Shown: positions 1 through 9,502 of the stretch, in pieces
Layout: each line of letters opens with the position of its first letter
Numbering within the stretch: the first letter of the stretch is position 1
NCBI RefSeq assembly: GCF_020786625.1
Contig: NZ_JAJGRC010000004.1
Location: 124,001-188,000 of the forward strand
Direction of reading: 5' to 3'
Source of the DNA: Salinicoccus sp. RF5
GTDB taxonomy: Bacteria > Bacillota > Bacilli > Staphylococcales > Salinicoccaceae
Length of the DNA stretch: 64,000 bases
Translations under genes and position numbers: made by a program
Notes under the pieces: generated by a model
Seen by the model: only the letters and a program-made list of their open reading frames with translations
Told to the model about the DNA's origin: nothing
Database searches by the model: none

Positions 1-149
1 AAATTAATAGGATGATTACAACTTCACAAAAGGCGGTCTTTTCCGATGCAGGATTCCTTGAGTCAGCATCTTTTACATGAACTGCTGAAGATGATAATAA
101 TTTTCATCATAATTAGGCATAAAATTTTGTAGTTGGGGGAGAAGACGGG

Positions 150-1385
150 ATGAACCAGCCAAAAGTAGGCATACAAAACAATCTTGCCCAATTTATACTC
201 CTTGTAGTGGCGAATCTGTTCGTCGGTTCCATGGTGGGGATAGAAAGGACAGTGCTGCCCCTCCTTGGGGAAGAGGAGTTCGGGCTTGCCTCCACAAGCG
301 CTGCACTGAGCTTCATCATCAGCTTCGGCTTTTCCAAGGCGGTCATCAATTATTTTGCCGGGAGCATAGCAGACAGATATGGAAGGAAGAAAATGCTGCT
401 GGCAGGATGGGTAATCGGCCTGTTCGTGCCGGTACTGATCATCTTTGCACACGCCTGGTGGGTGATTGTGCTGGCCAATGTCCTGCTCGGCATCAATCAG
501 GGGCTCGCCTGGTCGATGACAGTGAACATGAAGATCGATTTGTCTAAGGCAGACCAGAGGGGCACGGCGGTAGGGCTGAATGAATTTGCAGGATATTCCG
601 GGGTGGCTGTACTGGCGGCGGTCTCCGGCTACGTAGCGTCCACCTATTCACTGCGGCCTGAACCTTTCTATATCGGCATTGCAATTGGCATCATCGGTCT
701 GCTCCTGTCCTTGATCATAAAAGATACGGAGGGACATCTGAAAGTGCAGATGGCGGCCGCCAAGGGGGAAAAGAACGACCTGTCGGCCAAAGAAGTCTTC
801 CAGAAGACTACCTGGCAGGACCGCAATCTTTCAACTGCAAGTTTTGCAGGCATGTCCACCAACCTGAAGGATGGTATGGCATGGGGGCTCTTCCCCCTCT
901 ACTTCACGACTGTTGGCTTGAGTGTCACACAGATCGGGACGATAGTAGCTGTATATCCTGCCGCCTGGGGCATTTTCCAGCTTTTTACCGGGGCATTGAG
1001 CGACAAGCTGGGACGCAAGAAGCTCATCACCTATGGGATGTGGACTCAGGCAGCCGCGTTGTGGTTCATTCTGGCTGTGGGAAGCTATCCCCTATGGATG
1101 GCAGGTGCCATAGTACTCGGAATCGGTACGGCCATGGTCTACCCCACCCTGCAGGCAGCCATCAGTGATGTTGCCGCTCCAGGATGGCGGGCATCGTCGA
1201 TGGGTGTATACCGCTTCTGGAGGGACAGCGGATACGCTTTCGGTGCGCTCCTTGCTGGTGTGATTGCAGACTTCATGGGTGTGACATGGGCGATCGGACT
1301 GGTGGCGTTGATACCATTCATAGCAGGACTGCTTGCCCGATTCCGTCTTGAGGAAACTTTGAAGATGAATAACGTTAAACAGTAG
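150..1385 (+). CDS. MFS transporter, 12 TM
   Basis: A 411-residue major facilitator superfamily carrier with alternating hydrophobic segments throughout. The loop 2-3 signature is visible as GSIADRYGRKK (about residues 70-80) and its echo in the C-terminal half as GALSDKLGRKK (about 281-291), so both six-helix halves are present. The ATG at 150 follows a GGGGGAG ribosome site. The gene stands alone, with a terminator overlapping its stop and a different promoter just after it. Substrate cannot be read from the sequence; drug or metabolite efflux is possible. Confidence 0.9.
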   Translation: MNQPKVGIQNNLAQFILLVVANLFVGSMVGIERTVLPLLGEEEFGLASTSAALSFIISFGFSKAVINYFAGSIADRYGRKKMLLAGWVIGLFVPVLIIFAHAWWVIVLANVLLGINQGLAWSMTVNMKIDLSKADQRGTAVGLNEFAGYSGVAVLAAVSGYVASTYSLRPEPFYIGIAIGIIGLLLSLIIKDTEGHLKVQMAAAKGEKNDLSAKEVFQKTTWQDRNLSTASFAGMSTNLKDGMAWGLFPLYFTTVGLSVTQIGTIVAVYPAAWGIFQLFTGALSDKLGRKKLITYGMWTQAAALWFILAVGSYPLWMAGAIVLGIGTAMVYPTLQAAISDVAAPGWRASSMGVYRFWRDSGYAFGALLAGVIADFMGVTWAIGLVALIPFIAGLLARFRLEETLKMNNVKQ

Positions 1386-1411
1386 CCAATCCCTCGGGGG
1401 TTGGCTTTTTT
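1384..1411 (+). terminator. Rho-independent terminator of the MFS gene
   Basis: The stem AGCCAATCCC/GGGGTTGGCT closes over a short loop and is followed by a T run; it overlaps the TAG stop at 1383-1385. Confidence 0.85.
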
Positions 1412-1460
1412 AACGCATGCCTCGTGTCACTATTTGTTCATAAATGTTAAAATTTTCACA

Positions 1461-1489
1461 TTGACTATATACCCTGAGGGGTATAAAAT
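1461..1489 (+). promoter_or_regulatory. SigA promoter with CstR-type operator
   Basis: TTGACT (1461-1466), a 17-base spacer and TAAAAT (1484-1489). Most of the spacer is the inverted repeat ATACCCTGAGGGGTAT (1469-1484), nearly identical to the three operators of the cst operon in this window (41626, 41669, 42058). A bound CsoR/CstR-family repressor here would block RNA polymerase directly. The inference is that the persulfide sensor CstR, encoded 40 kb away, controls the CoA-disulfide reductase gene in trans. Confidence 0.75.
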
Positions 1490-1519
1490 TAAGTCAACAA
1501 AGCATAGGAGGACGATTGA

Positions 1520-3210
1520 ATGAAAATTGCAATTGTTGGAGGAGTAGCCGGAGGCGCCACAGCCGCTACACGAATCAGAAGGATGGACGAGTCTGCAGAA
1601 ATCATCATGTTTGAGCGTGGAGAACATGTCTCCTATTCGAACTGCTCCCTGCCCTACTATTTGAGCGATGTAGTGGATGACAGCAACAAACTGCTTGTCA
1701 TGTCTGAAGAGAAATTTTGAACCAATATAATATAGATGTCAGAACATTGAATGAAGTGATGGAGATTGATAGGGAAAACAGCAAAGTTGTTGTGAAGGAT
1801 CTGAGCAGCGGTGAAACGTATGAAGAATCATACGATAAGCTGATACTCTCCCCTGGGGCAAAGCCGATTATGCCACCAAGCATCACTGGCATCGAAAAGG
1901 CCCATGTATTCTCCCTGCGCAATGTCGCAGACATAAGAAAGATAGATTCATACATCGGTGAGAACGACGTAGAACATGTGTCGATCGTCGGAGGTGGATT
2001 CATCGGTCTGGAAGTTGCAGAGAATCTTGTAGAACGGGGCACTAAAGTATCGCTGATCGAAGCACAGAACCAGGTCATGGCCCCATTCGATTACGATATG
2101 GTCCAGATCATCCATAAATCACTGCATGACAATGGGGTGGACTTGAGAGTGAATACTGCCGTTGCAGGAATAGAAGATGCCAGCATCAAATTCAGTGACG
2201 GCAATGCCCTGGATACCGATATGGTTATCATGGCCATCGGCGTTGCACCTGAAACGAAGCTTGTTTCACAGGCAGGCCTTGAAATCGGAAAAACGGGGGG
2301 CATCAAAGTGGATACCCACTACCGTACTTCAGATGAAAATATATATGCCATCGGTGATGCCATCGAAGTCACCCACAAAATTACCGGTGCAGCGACGCGG
2401 CTGGCTCTCGCCGGCCCGGCACAGAGGCAGGCACGCACTGTAGCGAATGACATCTTCGGCAGGGGTGGCGCAGAAACGCCGGTCATCGGCACCAGTGTAG
2501 TCAAGGTGTTCGATTACAATGCAGCGTCCACCGGCCTGAATGAAAAGCTGGCGGTCGCTTTCGGAGTAGACTACGGTACGGTCTATGTCATTCCACAGGA
2601 TAAGGTTGGTCTCATGCCGAACAGTCACCCGATGCATTTCAAACTTCTGTTCGATAAGCAGTCAAAAAAAGTACTTGGCGCCCAGGCTGTCGGAAAAGGA
2701 AATGTAGACAAGCGGATTGATGTCATCGCAACACTCATAAAAATGGATGGAACGATCGAAGATCTCAAAAACCTCGAACTTGCCTACTCCCCTATGCACG
2801 GTACAGCCAAGGACGTCGTCAACGTTGCTGGGCTCGCAGCGGAAAACATCCTGAATGGCGATCTTGAACAAGTTCCTGTTTCAAAGGTGCGTGAACTTGT
2901 CGAGGCAGACGCCTATATCATAGATGTGAGGGAAACCAATGAATATGAAACAGGGCACCTGAAAGGCTCCCATAACATCCCGCTGTCGGAACTCAGGAAC
3001 AGGATGGACGAAATACCCCAGGATATCCCGGTATATCTGCATTGCCGTACAGGACAACGCAGTTATAATGCCGTTAGGATCCTGAAGAACAATGGCTTTG
3101 GAAATGTCATGAATATTAGTGGCAGCTACCTGGGCATCAGCTTCTTCGAATACTTCAATGACCTGTCCGGGGAACGTGCGCCAATCGTTACAGAATATAA
3201 CTTCAATTAA
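1520..3210 (+). pseudogene. cdr: CoA-disulfide reductase with C-terminal rhodanese domain, frame disrupted
   Basis: FAD- and NAD(P)H-dependent CoA-disulfide/persulfide reductase fused to a rhodanese domain (CoADR-RHD). Frame 1 (1520-1720) gives the FAD-binding GGVAGG and the redox-active Cys42 in SNCSLPYY, then hits TGA at 1718. The remaining 497 codons continue in the -1 frame from the overlapping TTG at 1717. One extra T in the TTTT run would restore one continuous protein of about 564 residues. The second part holds the second dinucleotide-binding motif (GGGFIGLE) and the rhodanese Cys loop HCRTGQRS. It is either a one-base deletion in the genome, a sequencing error, or recoding; the rest of the gene is intact, which suggests recent loss or error. 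Confidence 0.85.
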
Positions 3211-3218
3211 ATGTCAGG

Positions 3219-3261
3219 CACTCTGCAGACAAAACGTCTATAGGGTGTTTTTTATTTTTTT
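3219..3261 (+). terminator. Terminator after CoA-disulfide reductase
   Basis: A stem of CACTCTGCAGAC with GTCTATAGGGTG (one mismatch, two GT pairs) and a loop of AAAA, followed by a T-rich tail (3248-3261). Confidence 0.75.
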
Positions 3262-3355
3262 GAAGAGAGAAGCTTGAAGGAATGCAAAATCCAGATGATA
3301 TAATGTGGAAAACAGAGTGAAATTGAATCTCGAAAAATAAGGGGAGGAAGAGTAT

Positions 3356-4555
3356 ATGCGCGAGCTCTACTACAGGGGATATCAGAAAATCATGAAGGCC
3401 GCGATGAAAAATATATCTTGGAGGACCCCCCTCGTGGTTGAAGGAGTGCATAGCCTGGACCGTTTGCCGGCACTCGTCAGTGCAGCTGGAATAAGCAGGC
3501 TGTTTATGGTCACCGATAAGGGTATATTGGAGGCGGGGCTCACAGATGTCATACTGGAACAGTTGGAGATGAGGGGGATCCACTGTACCGTCTATAGTGG
3601 TACTTTTGCCAATCCCACCATTCAGAATGTGGAAGCGGCCGTCGTGCAATACAATGAAGCGAAATCTGAAGGGATAGTAGCTTTTGGGGGCGGTTCGGCG
3701 ATGGACTGTGCGAAATGTGTGGGTGCGAGGATCGCGAGGCCTGATAAAAGCATATCCGCCATGCGGGGCGCGTTTAGGGTGAGGAGAAATATGCCCCCTT
3801 TCTTTGCAGTACCGACAACTTCCGGAACGGGAAGTGAAGGTACATTGGCTGCGGTCATCTCCGATAGGGAGACCCATGAAAAATATGCCCTGATGGACAC
3901 CTCCCTCATTCCTCATGTGGCTGTACTCGATCCCTATCTGACACTGGATCTGCCTCAAGGAGTTACAGCAATGACCGGTATGGATGCGCTCACTCATGCA
4001 GTGGAAGCATATATCGGCAGAAGCAATACGGAGGAAACAGCATCCTATGCCAAGGAGGCGGTGAGACTCATCTTCAATAATCTTGAAGCCTCCCATAATA
4101 ACGGACATGACCTGAAGGCGAGGCGTGAGATGCAGCAGGCAGCCTTTAAGGCGGGACTGGCGTTCACCCGTGGATATGTAGGGAACATCCATGCCGTCGC
4201 CCATACACTGGGCGGTCATTATAACGTGCCGCATGGGTGGGCTAACGCCGTTATAATGCCCCACGTGCTTGAATACTACGGGTCAGCAGTGTATAAGCCC
4301 CTCTCGGACCTGGCGGATGTTGCAGGAATCGGGCACCCTACAGAAACAGAGGCGGTTAAGGCTGCTGCGTTCATTGCGGCAATCAGAAGAATGAGTGAAA
4401 AGATGGGCATACCTGAAAAAGTGGAAGGTATAAAAGATGAGGATATCCCAGGTATGATAGAAAAAGCATATCGGGAAGCGAACCCGCTGTATCCTGTGCC
4501 TGTCATTTTTGACAGATCGGACTTTGAGCATATCTTTAACGAGATCAGAAAATGA
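3356..4555 (+). CDS. Iron-containing alcohol dehydrogenase
   Basis: A 399-residue member of the group III Fe-dependent alcohol dehydrogenases, which interconvert alcohols and aldehydes with NAD(P)H. The nucleotide-binding GGGSAMDCAK lies near residue 120 and PTTSGTGSE near 150. Metal ligands are recognisable in GMDALTHAVEAY (about 210-221) and in the His-rich stretch IHAVAHTLGGHYNVPHG (about 280-296). The ATG at 3356 follows GGGGAGG. It converges on the dha operon and may share its three-carbon metabolism, but its substrate is not determined. Confidence 0.92.
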   Translation: MRELYYRGYQKIMKAAMKNISWRTPLVVEGVHSLDRLPALVSAAGISRLFMVTDKGILEAGLTDVILEQLEMRGIHCTVYSGTFANPTIQNVEAAVVQYNEAKSEGIVAFGGGSAMDCAKCVGARIARPDKSISAMRGAFRVRRNMPPFFAVPTTSGTGSEGTLAAVISDRETHEKYALMDTSLIPHVAVLDPYLTLDLPQGVTAMTGMDALTHAVEAYIGRSNTEETASYAKEAVRLIFNNLEASHNNGHDLKARREMQQAAFKAGLAFTRGYVGNIHAVAHTLGGHYNVPHGWANAVIMPHVLEYYGSAVYKPLSDLADVAGIGHPTETEAVKAAAFIAAIRRMSEKMGIPEKVEGIKDEDIPGMIEKAYREANPLYPVPVIFDRSDFEHIFNEIRK

Positions 4556-4556
4556 A

Positions 4557-4585
4557 AACCTCCCGCTTTAAATAAGCAGGAGGTT
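4557..4585. terminator. Bidirectional terminator between the alcohol dehydrogenase and dhaM
   Basis: The hairpin AACCTCC-GCTT/AAGC-GGAGGTT lies between two convergent genes. A T-rich tail follows on the minus strand. Confidence 0.75.
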
Positions 4586-4591
4586 ACATGA

Positions 4592-4954
4592 TCATTTCTT
4601 CATCGTATCGAGTTTTTCAAGGATAGCTTCCGTAGAGGAGCCTACACTGTTTTCAACAGCAGCCAAAAAGGCACCTTCGACTATGGGAGCTTCCGATATG
4701 TGCAATTTATGCTCTCCATCATACATTTCAACCGCCATTTCCAGGTTCATTCTGCTGGAGCCGATATCGTAGAAGCAGATGGTATCCGCCCCTACTTTTC
4801 CAATCATGTCATTGATCTGGTCGATATTGGTGCCGATGCCCCCGTCTACCCCGCCGGAGGCGTGGATGATGGTGTCCCCTGCCATCTGGGAAACCAGCGC
4901 ACGGGTACCTTGTGCAATTTCGCTGCTATGGCTGATGATAAGAATCTCGGTCAT
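4592..4954 (-). CDS. dhaM: PTS-dependent dihydroxyacetone kinase, phosphotransferase subunit DhaM
   Basis: A 120-residue EIIA-mannose-like domain that carries phosphate from HPr to DhaL. The phospho-acceptor is His9 in IISHSSEIAQG, and GGVDGGIGT follows around residue 34. It is the short form with only the EIIA domain, lacking the HPr and EI-like extensions of the E. coli protein. Its ATG overlaps the TGA of dhaL by four bases, showing translational coupling. Confidence 0.93.
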   Translation of the reverse strand: MTEILIISHSSEIAQGTRALVSQMAGDTIIHASGGVDGGIGTNIDQINDMIGKVGADTICFYDIGSSRMNLEMAVEMYDGEHKLHISEAPIVEGAFLAAVENSVGSSTEAILEKLDTMKK

Positions 4955-5532
4955 TTTTCAACACCTGCTCCCAGTGCATGGATGATATAGACGGCACTTT
5001 GCGCACCGGGGTCGATCGTCCCTTTGGACTTCTCCTTGAAGTAGGCGGCACGCCCTTTAGTCGCAATCATATCCTTCGTCTCCTCTGCCAGTTGCTGGAG
5101 GTCTTCCAGGCTGAGTGACCCTTTATCACGGAGCAGGTCCGCGGATTTTGAAATGACATCATACATCGTCTTTTCGCCGCCTTCGACCTTGCCCTTCTCA
5201 GCCACGGTCCTATCAAACACCTCCAACATTTCAATCAGGTTGTCACCATTAATTTCCTCTTTAGCCACTTCACTCATTTTAACGAAGCTGAATCCATAGA
5301 GTGGTCCACTTGCACCACCTATGGAGCTCATCAGCGTCATCCCGGTCTGTTTCAGTATTTCCTGTGTCGAACCGGACCCAACCTTTTCATTTACGGCTGA
5401 AAATCCACGCTTCATATTGACCCCGTGGTCCCCGTCGCCGATTTCACGATCCAGTCCTGTCAGTTCGCCTTCCTTTTCATCAAACACGGATTTTAACCCA
5501 TGCATCTGTTCAAGCAGCTTTTCGGCATTCAT
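4951..5532 (-). CDS. dhaL: Dihydroxyacetone kinase ADP-binding subunit DhaL
   Basis: A 193-residue DhaL subunit. It holds ADP, is rephosphorylated by DhaM and passes the phosphate to dihydroxyacetone bound on DhaK. The Mg-ADP-binding aspartates are visible in DREIGDGDHGVNM (about residues 28-40), and GGASGPLYG forms the phosphate loop (about 96-104). It starts 15 bases after dhaK, in the order K-L-M of PTS-type kinases. Confidence 0.95.
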   Translation of the reverse strand: MNAEKLLEQMHGLKSVFDEKEGELTGLDREIGDGDHGVNMKRGFSAVNEKVGSGSTQEILKQTGMTLMSSIGGASGPLYGFSFVKMSEVAKEEINGDNLIEMLEVFDRTVAEKGKVEGGEKTMYDVISKSADLLRDKGSLSLEDLQQLAEETKDMIATKGRAAYFKEKSKGTIDPGAQSAVYIIHALGAGVEK

Positions 5533-5547
5533 TTCGGTCGCCTCCCA

Positions 5548-6510
5548 TTAGAAATACTTGGATCCTGTATCTGCCTCGATTGCTGTGATGACTTCGTCCT
5601 CTCCCTCAAGCACGGTCAGGGAGAACCCCTGCATGTCGAGTGCTGTCATATAGTCACCGACCAGCAGTTTGGAGACTTTGACCCCACGCTGATTCATCGC
5701 CTCCATCACATACTTCGTGACGATGCTGAGTTCGCTCTCCGGCGTGGCTCCCATTCCATTGATCATAAGGATCATTTGGGAACTGTCGGTGTACTTGAAC
5801 AGCTCATCGAGCAGTCGATCGACGATTTTGTCGACAGTCTTGGACTTTTCCCGGGAAATACCTTTTTCCCCATGGATGCCGATTCCTATTTCCATTTCAT
5901 CTTCCGACAGGTCAAACCCATACTCCCCGGTCGTCGGCACAAGGCATGGGTGGAGCGCCATACCTATGGAATAGAGTGAAGTCATCATTTCCTGTACTTT
6001 CTTTACGATGTCATCGAGTGGAACACCCTGCTCTGCGAGATATCCTGCGTATTTATGGACGAGTACAGTCCCTGCCACTCCCCGTCTTTGCTCTTCATTA
6101 TCGATCGCAACATCATCCCTGACAACTACTGAAGCGACGCGGTGTCCTTCTGCTTCCGCCATTTCCTGGGCCATCTCGAAGTTCATGACATCACCGCTGT
6201 AGTTCTTGATGACGAGCAGGACACCATCACCATTATCCACGGCTTTTATTGCTGAAAGCACCTTATCCGGCGTCGGCGAGGTGAATACTTCGCCGCAGAC
6301 TGCAGCATCAAGCATACCTTGCGCCACATATCCGGCATGGGCGGGCTCATGACCGCTACCGCCCCCGGAAACAAGAGCGACCCCTTTCTTCTTCCTGTCT
6401 TTCCTGACGACTACCGTTCCTTCAATCACCTCGATTGCCGGATCACGATGTTTCAGACCGTCTAGCATATCCGAGAGGAAGCGTTCTTTGTCATTGATCA
6501 GTTTTTTCAC
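5548..6510 (-). CDS. dhaK: Dihydroxyacetone kinase substrate-binding subunit DhaK
   Basis: A 320-residue DhaK subunit, which binds dihydroxyacetone covalently through a histidine hemiaminal. VSGGGSGHEPAHAGYV (about residues 48-63) and IGIHGEKGI (about 205-213), containing the active-site His, are diagnostic. The start is GTG at 6510 with a GGGGG ribosome site. The dhaKLM operon turns dihydroxyacetone into its phosphate for glycolysis using phosphoenolpyruvate; no glycerol dehydrogenase or DhaS regulator is adjacent. Confidence 0.95.
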   Translation of the reverse strand: MKKLINDKERFLSDMLDGLKHRDPAIEVIEGTVVVRKDRKKKGVALVSGGGSGHEPAHAGYVAQGMLDAAVCGEVFTSPTPDKVLSAIKAVDNGDGVLLVIKNYSGDVMNFEMAQEMAEAEGHRVASVVVRDDVAIDNEEQRRGVAGTVLVHKYAGYLAEQGVPLDDIVKKVQEMMTSLYSIGMALHPCLVPTTGEYGFDLSEDEMEIGIGIHGEKGISREKSKTVDKIVDRLLDELFKYTDSSQMILMINGMGATPESELSIVTKYVMEAMNQRGVKVSKLLVGDYMTALDMQGFSLTVLEGEDEVITAIEADTGSKYF

Positions 6511-6544
6511 AGTATATTCCCCCTTTTCCTCTATATATACGTAT

Positions 6545-6570
6545 ACCCCAATCCGGGGAAGGATTGGGGT
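6545..6570. other. Strong hairpin between aldehyde dehydrogenase and dhaK
   Basis: A perfect 10-bp stem, ACCCCAATCC/GGATTGGGGT, with a six-base loop. In the direction of the flanking minus-strand genes there is no T tract, so it is a poor terminator for the upstream gene; on the plus strand a TTTT follows. It may be a processing or stability element that separates dhaKLM from the aldehyde dehydrogenase. Confidence 0.6.
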
Positions 6571-6582
6571 ACTTTTGAAAAT

Positions 6583-8010
6583 TTATTTGAAATAGCCTTT
6601 GATCGCTTTGACTTCGAGGAACTCCTCGATGCCGTAATCTCCCCACTCGCGTCCGATTCCTGACTGTTTATAGCCGCCAAACGGCAGATCTTTACGTCCG
6701 CCTGCACCATTGATTTCGACTGTACCTGCTTCAATGCGGCGGGCGACATCTTTAAGGGTATCCATGTCTTCACCGAAGACATAGCCGGCAAGACCGTATT
6801 TGGTATCGTTCGCAATCTCAATTGCTTCATCAAGATTCCTATAGGTGATGACGGACATCACAGGGCCGAAAATCTCCTCTTGGGCGATGACCATGTCATT
6901 TTTGACATCAGAGAAGATGGTCGGTCTGACGAAGAACCCTTTGTCGAGGCCATCCGGCTGACCAGCGCCGCCATGGGAGAGTGTTGCACCTTCCTCTGTC
7001 CCCTTCTCAATATAGGACTGCACAGTATCAAACTGTTTCCGGCTGACGAGAGGGCCGACAGCAGTCCCCTCTTTACGCGGGTCTCCGACTTTCACCTGTT
7101 CCATTTCCTTCTTGGCCGCTTCCAGGAATGCTTCCTTCATGGATTCCGGGACCAGGGTCCGGGTGCCCGCCGTGCATACCTGTCCGGTATTATGGACGAC
7201 CTTTTTGACGGCGATTTTGGCAGCCTCTTCGACATCCGCATCCTCGAGGATGATGAGCGGCGATTTTCCACCGAGTTCCAGGGAGACCTTCTTGAAGTCC
7301 CTGCTTGCCTTCTCCATAATTTTGGAGCCTGTAGGACCGGAGCCGGTGAATGACATCATACGGACTTTCGGATGTTCACTGAGCGGGTTCCCTACACCTT
7401 CACCATCTCCATTCACGAGGTTGAATACGCCTTTCGGCACCTCGGCAGCCTCGAAGATTTCAGCGAGGATGATGGCTGCAAAAGGTGTTTCCTCTGAAGG
7501 TTTCATCACTACAGGGCTGCCTGCTGCAAAGGCAGCAGCCAGCTTCAATGCGGTCTGGTTCGTCGGGAAGTTCCAGGGAGTGATGAGTCCTGAAACCCCG
7601 ATCGCTTCCTTGACTACGAGATGATCACCACGCTGCTCTTCAAATTCGAATGTATCAAGCGCATCCCTTGCGGCTGTGAAGTGGTTGAGTCCAGCCTGAT
7701 AATGCGTCTTTTCCGACATCTCGAGCGGGGAACCAAGCTCATCTGTAATCGCCTCGATCAAGTCTTCCTTACGATTTTCGTATTCCTCGACAATCCTGTC
7801 CAGCATTTCACGTCTTTCCTCCACTGGTGTATGGCGGAATTCAAGGTAGACGGAGTGCGCGGCTTCTACGGCCTTATCTACATCTTCAGCATTACCCTTG
7901 GCGATCTTGCCGAAGGCTTCACCGGTTGCTGGATTTATGACATCGATTGTTTCTCCACTTGCGCTTTCAACCCATTCGCCGTTTATATACTGTTGCGTGT
8001 GATTTCTCAT
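6583..8010 (-). CDS. NAD(P)-dependent aldehyde dehydrogenase
   Basis: A 475-residue member of the aldehyde dehydrogenase superfamily, oxidising aldehydes to carboxylic acids. Visible are the NAD site [11 protein letters not shown] (about residues 146-156), the general base in LELGGKSP (about 244-251), and the nucleophilic Cys in [11 protein letters not shown] (about 274-284). GPVMSVITY and the C-terminal [13 protein letters not shown] are also typical. The start has AAGGGG in front. It lies upstream of dhaKLM in the same direction but a hairpin separates them. Confidence 0.93.
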   Translation of the reverse strand: MRNHTQQYINGEWVESASGETIDVINPATGEAFGKIAKGNAEDVDKAVEAAHSVYLEFRHTPVEERREMLDRIVEEYENRKEDLIEAITDELGSPLEMSEKTHYQAGLNHFTAARDALDTFEFEEQRGDHLVVKEAIGVSGLITPWNFPTNQTALKLAAAFAAGSPVVMKPSEETPFAAIILAEIFEAAEVPKGVFNLVNGDGEGVGNPLSEHPKVRMMSFTGSGPTGSKIMEKASRDFKKVSLELGGKSPLIILEDADVEEAAKIAVKKVVHNTGQVCTAGTRTLVPESMKEAFLEAAKKEMEQVKVGDPRKEGTAVGPLVSRKQFDTVQSYIEKGTEEGATLSHGGAGQPDGLDKGFFVRPTIFSDVKNDMVIAQEEIFGPVMSVITYRNLDEAIEIANDTKYGLAGYVFGEDMDTLKDVARRIEAGTVEINGAGGRKDLPFGGYKQSGIGREWGDYGIEEFLEVKAIKGYFK

Positions 8011-8095
8011 TATGACATTCCCCTTTATTGTTATTATCCCATATACTTTATCCTAAATGCGCTGTTTCTAATCATCAGGAGACGTTGAATGTGAT

Positions 8096-8125
8096 AAAAA
8101 AAAGGTGCATCTTTAAAGACGCACC
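8096..8125 (-). terminator. Terminator after the YedE transporter gene
   Basis: On the minus strand, GGTGCGTCTTTAAAGATGCACC is followed by eight T residues. Confidence 0.92.
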
Positions 8126-8136
8126 CAGCCTTCATA

Positions 8137-9390
8137 TCAGCATACGGAATCATTGGATTTTGGCACGGAAAGTCCGAAAAGTGGACGAAGATAGAGCGCC
8201 AGGAATGTACCGGCAAGCGCCAGTATGCCCCAGATGTATCCATGCATGCTGAAGGAGGCGATGCCCCCGAAATAGGCGCCTATGTTGCATCCGAATGCAA
8301 GACGGGCACCATAACCCATCAACAGCCCACCAATGACGGAGGCTGAAAAGTTGCCCAAGGTGATTTTCGTGAATTTGAACAGGCCGCCTGCTGCAGATGC
8401 AATGAATGCACCCAGGATGACGCCGAAGTTGAGTACGGTCGTGGTGTCGGCGAATATGGAGGATTCGAGTGCGGCTGCATTCGCTCCCTGCCAGTATCCC
8501 CATTCTGCAACATCGATGCCGAAGAAGCCGGCGACCTTCGAGCCCCAAAGTGCAAATGCTGAAGTGATGCCCCAAGGCTGGCCCCGTGTCATCAGTGTCA
8601 GGGCGTTGAGTACCGCAAGCGCGATGGCCGCAGCGAACAGTGGCCATGAGCCCCTGACCAGACGCTTCCATCCGCGTGAAGTAGGAAGGGGTGCCATTTT
8701 TGGTGCATTCCTCTTCTTTTCGATGATGATTGTGGCCAGTGCAATCAAGCCGAATATTATGAGGGATACAATCCATGCGCCCCCGTAGCCGAGACCGGTC
8801 GATGTTGCGAGTGAAACGGGTTCGAAAGAAGGCATCTCCTCTGTCCAGAATGGCAGGTGATATGCGCCCACTGTTGCACCGACAATAAAGAATATCAGCG
8901 TGATGAACATGACGGTACGGCCGCCGCCGATGGCATAGAGCGTGCCTGAGGCACATCCGCCGCCGAGCTGCATGCCGATGCCGAAGATGAATGCGCCGAC
9001 GATCAGACTTACACCGACCGGGGAGACATAGCCAGAAACCGCCTCGCCGAAAAAGGTGGTGCCGAAGGCCAGAATGGGTGCAAATAATGTCACGGCCACA
9101 GCTAGCATCAGCATATGGGCACGCATCGCCTGCCCATTGCCCACCGACATCATGCGCCTGAAGGCCGAAGTGAAACCGAATCGGGCATGGAACAATGTGA
9201 AACCGAGCAGCAGGCCAATGATCATCAGCATGGGCTGCATCATCGACTGTGTGGCCGCCAAGTATAGAAATAAGATGAAACTGACTGCAATACCGCCGCC
9301 AACCAATGCTTTTTGGGGCGGACTCAAAGCAAGTGAATCACGTCTTACCGGATCCCTTGCTTCATTTACGGGTTGAACTCTTGTGGTCAT
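8137..9390 (-). CDS. YeeE/YedE family thiosulfate or sulfur-compound transporter
   Basis: A 417-residue polytopic membrane protein with two DUF395 repeats. Each repeat carries a conserved cysteine: GGGCASGTLYAIGGG (about residues 150-164) and AFGCNIGAYFGG (about 365-376). In the characterised family member TsuA such cysteines relay thiosulfate across the membrane. The first half has extra helices before the first repeat, as in long YedE forms. It sits near the CoA-disulfide reductase but has its own promoter and no CstR-type operator. Confidence 0.88.
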   Translation of the reverse strand: MTTRVQPVNEARDPVRRDSLALSPPQKALVGGGIAVSFILFLYLAATQSMMQPMLMIIGLLLGFTLFHARFGFTSAFRRMMSVGNGQAMRAHMLMLAVAVTLFAPILAFGTTFFGEAVSGYVSPVGVSLIVGAFIFGIGMQLGGGCASGTLYAIGGGRTVMFITLIFFIVGATVGAYHLPFWTEEMPSFEPVSLATSTGLGYGGAWIVSLIIFGLIALATIIIEKKRNAPKMAPLPTSRGWKRLVRGSWPLFAAAIALAVLNALTLMTRGQPWGITSAFALWGSKVAGFFGIDVAEWGYWQGANAAALESSIFADTTTVLNFGVILGAFIASAAGGLFKFTKITLGNFSASVIGGLLMGYGARLAFGCNIGAYFGGIASFSMHGYIWGILALAGTFLALYLRPLFGLSVPKSNDSVC

Positions 9391-9431
9391 CTATAAGACT
9401 CCTTTTCTTATTGAATTGATAGGATTAGAAC

Positions 9432-9460
9432 ATTATAGAATATCATAGTTCTTTAGTCAA
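9432..9460 (-). promoter_or_regulatory. SigA promoter of the YedE gene
   Basis: On the minus strand, TTGACT (9460-9455), a 17-base spacer and a perfect TATAAT (9437-9432), about 40 bases upstream of the start codon. Confidence 0.8.
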
Positions 9461-9467
9461 AAATAAA

Positions 9468-9488
9468 AGACGGCCGACAAGGCCGTCT
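9468..9488 (-). terminator. Terminator after the LLM flavoprotein gene
   Basis: AGACGGCC/GGCCGTCT with a five-base loop and a T-rich tail on the minus strand. Confidence 0.88.
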
Positions 9489-9502
9489 GTTCATGAGGGG
9501 GT

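Noticed and set aside
1-149. A gene in the first 149 bases
   Set aside because: No plus-strand frame with a ribosome site ends or starts here apart from the MFS gene, and the minus-strand frame over this region overlaps that gene with no recognisable domain.
1711-1722. Programmed -1 frameshifting in the CoA-disulfide reductase gene
   Set aside because: The site GAAATTTTGA does not allow re-pairing of both tRNAs after a -1 slip, and I see no downstream stimulatory hairpin; a one-base deletion is simpler.
3203-4264. A 353-codon open frame antisense to the iron alcohol dehydrogenase gene
   Set aside because: It is Cys/His/Arg-rich with no recognisable domain and lies wholly opposite a clear enzyme gene; it is a codon-bias shadow.
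8137-9460. CstR control of the YedE transporter
   Set aside because: No ATACC...GGTAT inverted repeat lies in or near its promoter at 9432-9460.
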